Origin: Streptomyces spectabilis
Lineage (GTDB): Bacteria; Actinomycetota; Actinomycetes; Streptomycetales; Streptomycetaceae
Direction of reading: 5' to 3'
Length of the DNA: 64,000 nucleotides
Assembly: GCF_008704795.1 (NCBI RefSeq)
Contig: NZ_CP023690.1
Coordinates: forward strand, 744,001-808,000
The position numbers and the translations under genes were made by a program. The notes under the pieces were generated by a model that saw only the letters and a program-made list of their open reading frames with translations, did not search any database and had not been told where the DNA came from. How positions within the stretch are numbered: position 1 is the stretch's first letter; every line of letters begins with the position of its first letter. This document shows, in pieces, positions 29,905 through 37,018 of the stretch.

Positions 29905-30000
29905 ATGTCGGAGATTCTCGACCTGCAGGAGCTGGAGGAGGAGACCCCCGCTCTGTGGCCGTGCGCCAACAGCTACCACAGCACCCACGCCATGGGCTGA
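29905..30000 (+). CDS. Class III lanthipeptide precursor 1 (31 aa)
   Basis: A 31-residue precursor, five bases after the LanKC stop, with GGGAGG at 29891-29896, 8 bp before the ATG. The leader contains ILDLQELE (residues 4-11), the helix recognised by class III LanKC enzymes. The core region from about residue 13 ends WPCANSYHSTHAMG. It has one Cys (Cys20), one Thr before it (Thr14) and Ser23, Ser26 and Thr27 after it. The spacing C-x2-S-x2-S is the reverse of the labionin motif S-x2-S-xn-C. No double-Gly or other processing site is evident before the core. It differs from precursor 2 at six positions. Confidence 0.92.
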   Translation: MSEILDLQELEEETPALWPCANSYHSTHAMG

Positions 30001-30066
30001 CCCTCCCTGTCAGGCCCGTACCGCCCTTCTCTGCCACCGAGAGCCGTACGAAGGGAGGTGACGCAC

Positions 30067-30162
30067 ATGGCGGAGATCCTCGAACTGCAGGAGCTGGAGG
30101 AGGAGACCCTCTCCCTGTGGCCCTGCGCCAACAGCTACCACAGCACCCACGCGATGGGCTGA
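30067..30162 (+). CDS. Class III lanthipeptide precursor 2 (31 aa)
   Basis: A near-duplicate of precursor 1, same length and 66 bp further on, with GGGAGG at 30053-30058 at the same 8-bp spacing. The leader reads ILELQELE. The last 14 residues, WPCANSYHSTHAMG, are identical to precursor 1, while the segment before it differs (TLSLW against TPALW), adding Ser16 as a further possible dehydration site. The complete conservation of the C-terminal 14 residues indicates that this is the functional core. The upstream CCTCCCT (30002-30008) could pair with AGGGAGG at its ribosome binding site. Confidence 0.92.
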   Translation: MAEILELQELEEETLSLWPCANSYHSTHAMG

Positions 30163-30183
30163 TGCCCTGCCCATCGACGTGAC

Positions 30184-30217
30184 GCCTGCCGGCCGTGGCC
30201 ACCCGCGGCCGGCAGGC
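30184..30217 (+). terminator. Hairpin after the precursor genes (terminator/attenuator)
   Basis: A perfect 12-bp stem, GCCTGCCGGCCG (30184-30195) with CGGCCGGCAGGC (30206-30217), and a 10-nt loop. It lies between the second precursor and the second LanKC in the same operon. RiPP operons often use such a hairpin to leave more precursor than enzyme message. No T-run follows, so termination may be partial. Confidence 0.65.
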
Positions 30218-30259
30218 CTCGACCACCGACCGGGACCGGCACCCAGGAGAACTCACGCC

Positions 30260-32857
30260 ATGCTCGCTCAGGGCCATCTCGTCGCGGACCCCTGCTTCGT
30301 GGACGCGCTCGACCGCGTCGACGACGCCGGGCGCCGCTTCGCCCGCACCGCAAGCCCGCCGCCTCCCGGCTGGCTGCGCGCGGAGCGCGGCGGCTGGGTC
30401 AACCTGCGCCGCCGTGACGCCCCGCTGCCGCGCCAGGGCTGGAAGATCCACGTCTCGGCCACGGAGGAGCGGGCCGAGCACGCCGTCGACACCGCCTGGG
30501 ACTACTGCGTCGAGCACGGCGTCACCTTCAAGTTCCTGCGCAGCGCGGTCCTGCACCGCCAGGTGAACAGCAAGCAGGCGCCGCGCCCTGCGGGCGGCAA
30601 GCTCGTGACCGTCTACCCCGTCGACGAGCCGGACCTGGAGCGGATCCTGACCGGCCTCGCGGCGCGGCTGCGCGGCGTCGAGGGGCCATACGTGCTCAGC
30701 GATCTGCGCTGGGGCGAGGGTCCGCTGTACGTGCGCTACGGCGGGTTCGACCTGGCGTATTGCTTCGCGCCCGACGGCGAGTACGTCCCGGCGGTCGTGG
30801 GCCCCGGCGGCGCCCTGGTGCCCGATGTACGGAGCGCGTCCTTCCGGGTGCCGCCGTGGGTGGCGCCGCCCGGCTTCCTCGCCCCGCACATCGCCGCGTT
30901 CCGCACGGCGGCCCCTGGCGGCTTCCCCTACAAGGTGGAGAAGGCGCTGCACTTCTCCAACGGCGGCGGGGTCTACCGGGCCGTCGAGAAGGACACGGGC
31001 CGCCGCGTGGTCCTGCGCGAGGCACGCCCCCACGCGGGCCTCGACGACCGGGGCGCGGACGCCGTGGCCCGCCTGGACAACGAGGAGGCGATGCTGGAGC
31101 GGCTCGCCGGGCTCGACTGCGTGCCGCGCCTGCACGGCCGCACCCGGCACTGGGAACACCACTTCCTCGTCCAGGAGTTGATCCCCGGCGAGACCCTTCA
31201 GGAGGCGATCGGGCGCCGCCACCCACTGTTCCGTGACGGCACGGACGGCAGCAGAGACGGCGGCAGGGACGGTGGCTCGGACAACGGCTCGGACGCGTCC
31301 GAGCTGGACACGTACACCCGCTGGGCCTGCGACGTCCTCGACCGGATCGAGCGGGCCGTGGCGCAACTGCACGACCGCGGCGTCGTCTTCGGGGACCTCC
31401 AGCCCGGCAACGTCATGGTGCGCCCGGACGGCAGCGTGTGCCTGGTCGACTTCGAGACGGCACACGCGGACGGCGACGGCGGCACGCCCGCGCTCGGCAC
31501 GCCCGGGTTCACCGCGCGGTGGGCCCGGTCGGGGCGCTCCGTGGACACGTACGGGCTCGCGGCCCTCACGCTCGCGCTGTTCTGCCCGCTGACGCCGCTG
31601 CTGCGCTTCGACCCGGACAAGCTCGCCCAGCTGACCGCCTGGAGCGAGGCGCGCTTCCCGGTGCCGCCGGGGTTCGGCGCGCGGCTTCGGCAGCGGCTCT
31701 CCCCGCCGCCCGACCACGTGCCGCGGGACAAGGACACCGACGCGCCGGACGGCTCGCTCTGGCCCGAGGAGCCGGGGGCCGACGCTCAGGCCGCCCTCGA
31801 CTCGATGACCGAGGCGATCCTGCTCAGCGCGACGCCGGAGCGCGACGACCGGCTCTTCCCCGGCGATGTGCGGCAGTTCGACAACCAGGGCGCTGCGCTC
31901 GCCTTCGGCGCGGCGGGCGTCCTGTACGCCCTGCACGTCACCGGCCGCTCCGGGCACCCCGCCTTCGCCGAGCACGTCGACTGGCTGGTGCGGGCGGCGC
32001 GGCGCACCCGCTGGCCGCGGCCCGGACTGTACGACGGGCTCTGCGGAGTCGCGTACGTCCTGGACCGGCTGGGGCGCGGGGACGAGGCGCGCGCGACGCT
32101 CGACCGGCTCGACGGCGTCGGCCTCGACGGCTGCGGAGCGGGCCTGTTCGGCGGGCTCGCGGGCATCGGTGCGACCCGGCTGCGCTTCGGGGACGTCAGC
32201 GCGGCCGAGGCCCTGGGCGAGCGGCTCGCGCGGATCGTCGAGGACGGCGGCAGGCTGCCCGGCCCGGCGGACGCCGTGGGCCTGATGCACGGCTGGTCGG
32301 GCCCGGCCCTACTCTTCACCCGCCTGCACGAGACGACCGGCGACGACCGGTGGCTGCGCCTCGCCCAGCTCGCCCTTGCCCGCGACCTCGGCCGCTGTGG
32401 CGCGCCGGGCGAGGGCCGCCTCCAGGTCAGGGACGGGCAGCGGTGGCTGCCGACGCTCGACCGGGGCAGCGCCGGGATCGGCCTCGTCCTGGACGCGTAC
32501 CTCCGGCATCACGACGACGTGCACTACGCGCGCGTACGCGATCGCGTGCGCGCCGGTCTGGGGACGGAACTCCTCCTCTCCCCCGGCCTCCTCGACGGTC
32601 AGGCGGGCTTGCTCCACGCCGCCACCCGCCTGGCCGGCCCGGGCTCCGCAGCGGCGGTACACCTGCGGAGCCTGGGCCTCCACTGCGTGCGCTTCCGGGG
32701 GCGGCGGGCCTTCGCGCTCGACGGCCTCCTGAAGCTCTCCATGGACCTGGCCACCGGCACGGCCGGGGTGCTGCTCGCCGTGCACGGCGCGCTGACGGGC
32801 GGGCCGGCCGCGCCGCTGCCCCTGCTGGAGGCCGCGCCCGTGGGCGCGCCGGCGTGA
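30260..32857 (+). CDS. Class III lanthipeptide synthetase LanKC, catalytically intact
   Basis: An 865-residue trifunctional synthetase. The lyase-like domain has WKIHVS (Lys62, His64) and TFKF (Lys91), then NSKQAP and KLVTVYPVDE, the conserved class III blocks. The kinase domain has ARG253 in VVLREARPHAG at the VAIK position, the catalytic loop GDLQPGN (Asp379, Asn384) and DFE (Asp397). The LanC-like cyclase (about 525-855) has GLYDGLCGVAY and GLMHGWSGPALL but no Cys-Cys-His zinc site, which separates it from class IV LanL. AGGAGA lies 9 bp before the ATG at 30260. Its stop overlaps the exporter start (GTGA). This is presumably the active modifying enzyme of the locus. Confidence 0.93.
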   Translation: MLAQGHLVADPCFVDALDRVDDAGRRFARTASPPPPGWLRAERGGWVNLRRRDAPLPRQGWKIHVSATEERAEHAVDTAWDYCVEHGVTFKFLRSAVLHRQVNSKQAPRPAGGKLVTVYPVDEPDLERILTGLAARLRGVEGPYVLSDLRWGEGPLYVRYGGFDLAYCFAPDGEYVPAVVGPGGALVPDVRSASFRVPPWVAPPGFLAPHIAAFRTAAPGGFPYKVEKALHFSNGGGVYRAVEKDTGRRVVLREARPHAGLDDRGADAVARLDNEEAMLERLAGLDCVPRLHGRTRHWEHHFLVQELIPGETLQEAIGRRHPLFRDGTDGSRDGGRDGGSDNGSDASELDTYTRWACDVLDRIERAVAQLHDRGVVFGDLQPGNVMVRPDGSVCLVDFETAHADGDGGTPALGTPGFTARWARSGRSVDTYGLAALTLALFCPLTPLLRFDPDKLAQLTAWSEARFPVPPGFGARLRQRLSPPPDHVPRDKDTDAPDGSLWPEEPGADAQAALDSMTEAILLSATPERDDRLFPGDVRQFDNQGAALAFGAAGVLYALHVTGRSGHPAFAEHVDWLVRAARRTRWPRPGLYDGLCGVAYVLDRLGRGDEARATLDRLDGVGLDGCGAGLFGGLAGIGATRLRFGDVSAAEALGERLARIVEDGGRLPGPADAVGLMHGWSGPALLFTRLHETTGDDRWLRLAQLALARDLGRCGAPGEGRLQVRDGQRWLPTLDRGSAGIGLVLDAYLRHHDDVHYARVRDRVRAGLGTELLLSPGLLDGQAGLLHAATRLAGPGSAAAVHLRSLGLHCVRFRGRRAFALDGLLKLSMDLATGTAGVLLAVHGALTGGPAAPLPLLEAAPVGAPA

Positions 32858-34128
32858 AAGGGCGGGCACCCGCGTCGGACAGCCTCCGCCGCAACCGGGA
32901 CTTCCAGCTCCTGTGCGCCGGGCAGGGCCTGTCCATGCTCGGCTCGGGTGCCGCCGCCGTGGCCCTTCCCCTGCTCGTGCTCCAGGTCACCGGCTCGCCC
33001 CTGCGCGTCGGTCTGGTGGAGGCGGTGTGGACGGGCTCGCTGGCCCTCGCCTGTCTGCCGTCGGGCCCGGTCGCCGACCGGTTCGACCGCCGCTCGGTGC
33101 TCCTGGTGTGCGAGGCGGGCCGCGCGGTGGCGAGCGCGGCCCTCGCGGGGACGGTCCTCGCCGGGCTCGCGTCGCTTCCGCTGCTCCTGGTGGCGGGCGC
33201 GGTGCTCGGCTTCCTCACGGCGCCGTTCAACGCCGCCGTCCTGCCCCTGGTACGCGAGGTCGTACCGGAGGCAAAGCTGGCCACGGCGCTCGCGGTCAAC
33301 CAGGTGCGCGGCCAGACCGCGTACCTCGTGGGGCCTGTGATCGGGGGCGCGCTGTTCAGCGCGGGGGCCAGTCTGCCCTTCTGGCTCGACAGCGCGTCCT
33401 ACGCGGTCTCGGCCTGCTGTCTGCTCGCCCTCGGCGTGCGACCCGGCGCCCCCGCGGGGCCGCGCGAGGCCTGGTGGCCGTCCTTCACGGCCGGGCTCCG
33501 CTTCCTGTGGCGGGAGCGGCTGTTGCGCCGTCTGACGCTGGTGGCGTCGGCGCAGAACTTCGCCTTCGACGGGGTGTACCTGGCGGTCGTGGTCACCACC
33601 GCGCGCGAGGGGGCGTCCGGCCTGTCCGTCGGCATGGTCACGGCGATGTCGGCTGCGGGCGCGATGGTGGGCGTCGCCCTCGCGCCGTCGGCGGGCAGAC
33701 ACCTCGGCCCGTCGACGATCGTGCTGTCCACCGGTGTGGTGTGCGCGGCCCTGGTCGGCGCGATGGCCCTGGCACCGGAGGCGGCGGTCCTCGCGGCCCT
33801 GCTCGCGGGGTGCGCCCTCGCGGTGGCCGTGTCGGGTTCCGTGCTGACCCTGGCGCGCCTGCTCCACACCCCCGCGCGGTTGCAGGGCCGCGTGAACAGC
33901 GCGATCGGCCTGCTGTTCATGGCCACGCCACCGCTGGGGGCGACGCTCGCCGGGGCCCTCCTGGACGAACTCCCCGGCGCCACGGTCTTCCTGGTCTTCG
34001 CCGCACTCCTCGCGGTGCTCGCGGCGGCGTCGCCGGGGCAGGGGGTCTTCCAGCGGCCCGGGCCCCGCGAGGCGGCGGCGGACGGCCCGCGCGAGGCGGG
34101 GCGCACGGAGGTGGCGGCGGCGGACTGA
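32854..34128 (+). CDS. MFS transporter, probable lanthipeptide exporter
   Basis: A 424-residue major-facilitator transporter of the MFS_3/enterobactin-exporter-like type, with about twelve hydrophobic segments. It shows SGPVADRFDRRSVLLV between helices 2 and 3 and the R(G/Q)RVNSAIGLLFM segment before helix 11. The start is a GTG at 32854 that overlaps the synthetase stop by four bases (GTGA), so the two are translated together. The only transporter in the locus, it is the likely exporter of the modified peptide; no ABC exporter or peptidase accompanies it. Confidence 0.85.
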   Translation: MKGRAPASDSLRRNRDFQLLCAGQGLSMLGSGAAAVALPLLVLQVTGSPLRVGLVEAVWTGSLALACLPSGPVADRFDRRSVLLVCEAGRAVASAALAGTVLAGLASLPLLLVAGAVLGFLTAPFNAAVLPLVREVVPEAKLATALAVNQVRGQTAYLVGPVIGGALFSAGASLPFWLDSASYAVSACCLLALGVRPGAPAGPREAWWPSFTAGLRFLWRERLLRRLTLVASAQNFAFDGVYLAVVVTTAREGASGLSVGMVTAMSAAGAMVGVALAPSAGRHLGPSTIVLSTGVVCAALVGAMALAPEAAVLAALLAGCALAVAVSGSVLTLARLLHTPARLQGRVNSAIGLLFMATPPLGATLAGALLDELPGATVFLVFAALLAVLAAASPGQGVFQRPGPREAAADGPREAGRTEVAAAD

Positions 34129-34159
34129 CACACCTGCGGGCCCCGCACGGGAGCGTCAG
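34125..34159. terminator. Weak bidirectional hairpin between convergent genes
   Basis: CTGAC (34125-34129) and GTCAG (34155-34159) enclose a small inner hairpin GCGGG-C-CCCGC (34136-34146). It overlaps the stop codons of the exporter and of the converging regulator, where a shared terminator would be expected. The arms are short. Confidence 0.3.
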
Positions 34160-35265
34160 CCGCCCGGGAGGCCGCGCGGGGAGTCGAGGAGGGTGGTGCC
34201 GAGGCTGGTGACCGTGTGCAGAGCCGTGTTGCGGTACCGGACCGTCCGCACGAGCCCGGCGCCGCGCAGGGTCGTGGCGTGCCGACTCGCGTTGGACGGC
34301 GCGACGCCGGTCAGGAGGGCGAGCTCGTTGGTGGAGCAGCCCGGATGTTCCGCCACGGCACTCAGCACGGCGGCGCGGGTGGGCCCCAGCAGCGCCACCA
34401 GTGCCGACGGCGGCGCTCTGTGGCGTTCCGCCTGCGGGGACGGGGCGACGCGAGACCTCCCGTCCCCCGGACTGCTCCCGTCCCACGGGCCGCTCCCGTC
34501 CCACGGGCCGCTCCCGCCCCACGGGCCGCTCCCGCCCCGCAGTTCGCTTCCGTCCCACAGACTGTGGGCGGGATACGTCAGTACGGGCTGCGGCTGCGAC
34601 GCGGTGCAGACAGCGGACCACTTCGGCCCGAAGTAGGACGGGACGAGCAGCAGCCCGCGTCCCTCGAGGTGGAGGTCGCCGTCGAGGCCGGAGGCCATCG
34701 TGACCTCCAGCACGGGGGCGCTCCAGCGGACGCAGTGGGGGTTCGCCGTGGTGAGGAGGTGTTCCATGCCGCCGGTCAGCGCCTGCCGCATCCGCATGCC
34801 CTCCTCGGCCGTGGCGTTGCTGGTGATCTGCTGCCAGTGGGGGGACAGGAGCACGCTGAACGTGTGGTCCAGGCTGTCGCACAGCCGCCGGAACAGCTCG
34901 CGGTCGTCGGCCAGCTGACGGGCCCAGGACGGCAGGGGCCAGTCCGCCGCCACGTGCGCCAGGTCGCCGCGGATCCGGGAGCGCGGTGTGGCGCGCACCC
35001 GCTCAAGGACTTCCTCCGGAGAGCCCGCGTCGGCACGGGTGAGGAAGTCCGGTGCCCAGCGGCGCGTCCGGATCAGTTCGAGGACCATCCGCGCCTCGGG
35101 GCGCAGATCGGCCAGCGCACGCCGCCGCCAGGCCCCGAAGCGCCCCGCGTGGCCGCGCTGTTGCAGGGTGCGGACGGCCGCGCTCAGTTCCATCAGCGGC
35201 AGCGAGCACGACGACACCCGTGTCCGCGCCAGATCGTCGACCGTGAAGTGAATGCGGTAGACCAC
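34156..35265 (-). CDS. ArsR-like winged-helix regulator
   Basis: A 369-residue protein of the large actinobacterial type with a C-terminal ArsR-like winged helix (about 290-360: ALLGPTRAAVLSAVAEHPGCSTNELALLTGVAPSNASRHATTLRGAGLV). The N-terminal ~240 residues form an unknown all-alpha/beta domain (YRIHFTVDDLARTRVS start). Between them lies a low-complexity linker of GSGPW(D/G) repeats, about residues 240-265. The GTG at 35265 follows GGGGGAG; a longer frame to 35364 lacks support. It converges with the exporter gene, so it may regulate the lanthipeptide locus, but no operator could be assigned. Confidence 0.8.
   Translation of the reverse strand: MVYRIHFTVDDLARTRVSSCSLPLMELSAAVRTLQQRGHAGRFGAWRRRALADLRPEARMVLELIRTRRWAPDFLTRADAGSPEEVLERVRATPRSRIRGDLAHVAADWPLPSWARQLADDRELFRRLCDSLDHTFSVLLSPHWQQITSNATAEEGMRMRQALTGGMEHLLTTANPHCVRWSAPVLEVTMASGLDGDLHLEGRGLLLVPSYFGPKWSAVCTASQPQPVLTYPAHSLWDGSELRGGSGPWGGSGPWDGSGPWDGSSPGDGRSRVAPSPQAERHRAPPSALVALLGPTRAAVLSAVAEHPGCSTNELALLTGVAPSNASRHATTLRGAGLVRTVRYRNTALHTVTSLGTTLLDSPRGLPGG
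34475..34546. repeat. 18-bp tandem repeats coding for the regulator linker
   Basis: Four in-frame copies of an 18-bp unit (CTCCCGTCCCACGGGCCG and close variants) at 34475-34492, 34493-34510, 34511-34528 and, degraded, 34529-34546. On the coding strand they give a hexapeptide repeat of the type GSGPWD/GSGPWG. A multiple of three in unit length means copy-number change would not break the gene. Confidence 0.8.
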
Positions 35266-35392
35266 GACTCCCCCGCCCCGTACACCACAGTTCGGGTCGA
35301 TCCTCCGGGAAGACCGTGGCCCGGTCGAGGCCGAATCACGTCGAGTGGTGCCTACGGGCCGCACAGGCGTCAGGCACGAGCCGGGGCGCGGG

Positions 35393-35920
35393 TCAGACGC
35401 GCTTCAGCTCGGTGGCGCCGAAGGACACGTCGAAACGGTCGCACCAGATGGTGACGCTGCGGTACCGGTTCAGGTCGAGACCGGCGGGCAGCGTGTAGTT
35501 CTGGTCCCCCTTGTTGCCCTTGAGGTCGCCCAGGCTGACGTGCCGGCCGTCGTCGAACACGTGCCAGCCGTCCTTGCCCGGCTTCACTTCCGCGTCGGTG
35601 AGCCAGACCTTCAGGGCGGGCCCGTTGCTCGTGCTCAGGTCCGTCAACCGCAGGACGCGGGTGCCGTCCGCGAGGCGCAGGATCCGGACCGACCCGCTGG
35701 TCTCGTGCTCATGGCTGATCAGCTTCCCCCTGGCCAGGTCCTCGGGCGGGGCCTGCGCGCCGCTACCGGCCTCCGCCATGGGCAGCGGGTCCCGCACGGT
35801 CTCGTCCACCCACAGCTTCCACGGCTGGAACCAGTAGAGGCCCGCGCCCACCAGCACGACACCGGTGACCACCACCGTGATGAACCACGGCCTGCCGAGC
35901 GTGCGCCGTACGCGTCCCAT
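35393..35920 (-). CDS. Membrane-anchored DM13-domain protein
   Basis: A 175-residue protein with one N-terminal membrane segment (RPWFITVVVTGVVLVGAGLYWF, about residues 11-32) and an extracellular DM13 domain (about 70-172: GKLISHEHETSGSVRILRLADGTRVLRLTDLSTSNGPALKVWLTDA, then ending with the single Cys in VTIWCDRFDVSFG). DM13 is considered a redox-related domain whose Cys may bind an electron carrier, known mainly by homology. The start at 35920 has GGAGG 7 bp upstream. No partner gene is evident. Confidence 0.88.
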   Translation of the reverse strand: MGRVRRTLGRPWFITVVVTGVVLVGAGLYWFQPWKLWVDETVRDPLPMAEAGSGAQAPPEDLARGKLISHEHETSGSVRILRLADGTRVLRLTDLSTSNGPALKVWLTDAEVKPGKDGWHVFDDGRHVSLGDLKGNKGDQNYTLPAGLDLNRYRSVTIWCDRFDVSFGATELKRV

Positions 35921-36113
35921 GTGCTGCCTCCACGAAGTGATCGGGTGTGCTCCTGCCCTGTACGACGTGAACGGCGTCCCCGGCACTCCCGGAATCCCAT
36001 GACGAAAGTCTTACGTGCCCCGCCGACACCTCACACCGCTCCACCGGCCGCCCGGACCGGCACGTGCCAGGCTGAGCGCACCGTGCCGCCCGAACCCTCC
36101 GGAGGACAGCCTC

Positions 36114-36569
36114 ATGCCGAGCGAATCGCAGGACCGGCGCATGCTGCGCACCGCGCTGGAGGAGGCACGGGCGGGCCTGGCCGAGGGCGGCATCCCGATC
36201 GGCGCCGCCCTGTACGCCGCGGACGGCACGACCCTGCTCGGCCGCGGCCACAACCGCCGCGTCCAGGACTCCGACCCCTCGGCCCACGCGGAGACCGCCG
36301 CCTTCCGCGCGGCAGGACGGCAGCGGTCGTACCGCGGTACGACGATGGCCACGACGCTCTCGCCCTGCTGGTACTGCAGCGGCCTGGTCCGGCAGTTCGG
36401 CATCTCGCGCGTCGTCGTCGGCGAGACCCGCACCTTCCGCGGCGGACACGACTGGCTGACCGAGCACGGTGTGGACGTCGTGATCCTGGACGACCCCGCA
36501 TGCGTCGCCCTGATGACGGACTTCACGAAGGCCCGTCCGGACCTGTGGAACGAGGACATCGGGGCGTAG
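36114..36569 (+). CDS. Nucleoside/cytosine deaminase family protein
   Basis: A 151-residue zinc-dependent deaminase of the cytidine deaminase fold. The zinc and catalytic residues are in SAHAETAAF (His and the proton-shuttle Glu) and SPCWYCSGL (two Cys ligands). The sequence GIPIGAALYAADG at the N-terminus and the C-terminal NEDIGA resemble yeast-type cytosine deaminases more than tRNA adenosine deaminases. GGAGG at 36101-36105 fixes the start. It would convert cytosine to uracil or a related base; the true substrate is unproven. It stands alone. Confidence 0.87.
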   Translation: MPSESQDRRMLRTALEEARAGLAEGGIPIGAALYAADGTTLLGRGHNRRVQDSDPSAHAETAAFRAAGRQRSYRGTTMATTLSPCWYCSGLVRQFGISRVVVGETRTFRGGHDWLTEHGVDVVILDDPACVALMTDFTKARPDLWNEDIGA

Positions 36570-36634
36570 GCCACCGCGATCGGGCCCGCCGCCTTCCCGC
36601 CGACGGGCGCCGCCGACCGCAGGTGCCTTCGGGG

Positions 36635-36829
36635 CTAGGTCGTCAGCTTGCCGCGCTTGAGGTGCAGCACCTCGTCCGACGCGGCGGCGACCTCCTTGGA
36701 ACGGGTCACGACGATCACACACTTGCCGTCGTCGTGGGCGAGCTTGCGGGAAGACGTCGATGATCCCGTCGGCCGTCTCGTGGTCGAGGCTGCCGGTGGG
36801 CTCGTCCGCGAAGAGGATGTCGTAGCGCG
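36635..36829 (-). pseudogene. Remnant of an ABC transporter ATPase (C-terminal end)
   Basis: Only the last ~65 codons of a MacB/LolD-type ATPase survive. The Walker B and D-loop region (DILFADEPTGSLDHETADG) is readable, then a frame change occurs at the GGG at 36748-36750 (one extra base), after which the expected C-terminus KLAHDDGKCVIVVTRS and DEVLHLKRGKLTT continues in the other frame to a TAG stop at 36635. Walker A and the signature motif are missing. It abuts a histidine kinase remnant on the other strand. An intact version cannot be inferred here. Confidence 0.8.
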
Positions 36830-36832
36830 ACG

Positions 36833-37018
36833 CTGTTGAGGCAGCTGGTGACGAACCTCGTCGAGAACGCCGTCGCTCACAGCACCGAGGCGCCCGGCGC
36901 CTTCGTGAGGGTGAGCGTGAGCCGCAACGGCCAAGAGGACGCGCCCATGGCGGCACGACGACGGCCCGCCCCCGGTGGCCGCCTGATCGTCCGGGTCACG
37001 CTGGCTGCGAGCCCCTAG
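36833..37018 (+). pseudogene. Remnant of a sensor histidine kinase ATPase domain
   Basis: About 60 codons read LLRQLVTNLVENAVAHS, the N-box of a histidine kinase ATPase domain, then jump after a few residues to GGRLIVRVTLAA, the extreme C-terminal strand. The G1 and G2 boxes between them are absent, so an internal deletion has occurred. It has no proper 5' end, because the sequence switches to the oppositely oriented ABC remnant near 36830. The stop at 37016-37018 overlaps the end of the converging transporter gene. Confidence 0.75.

Noticed and set aside
27026..32290. A very long open frame (1754 codons) on the minus strand across the lanthipeptide genes
   Set aside because: It is the antisense shadow of two GC-rich LanKC genes: low-complexity Arg/Gly/Ala/Pro composition, no domains, and both + strand genes show clear domains and catalytic motifs.
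30260..32857. Possible class IV synthetase (LanL) instead of LanKC
   Set aside because: The LanC-like cyclase lacks the Cys-Cys-His zinc ligands that define LanL, and the precursors carry the class III leader helix.
36635..36829. A functional ABC ATPase
   Set aside because: No Walker A, no signature motif and a frame change at 36748-36750 leave only a C-terminal remnant.
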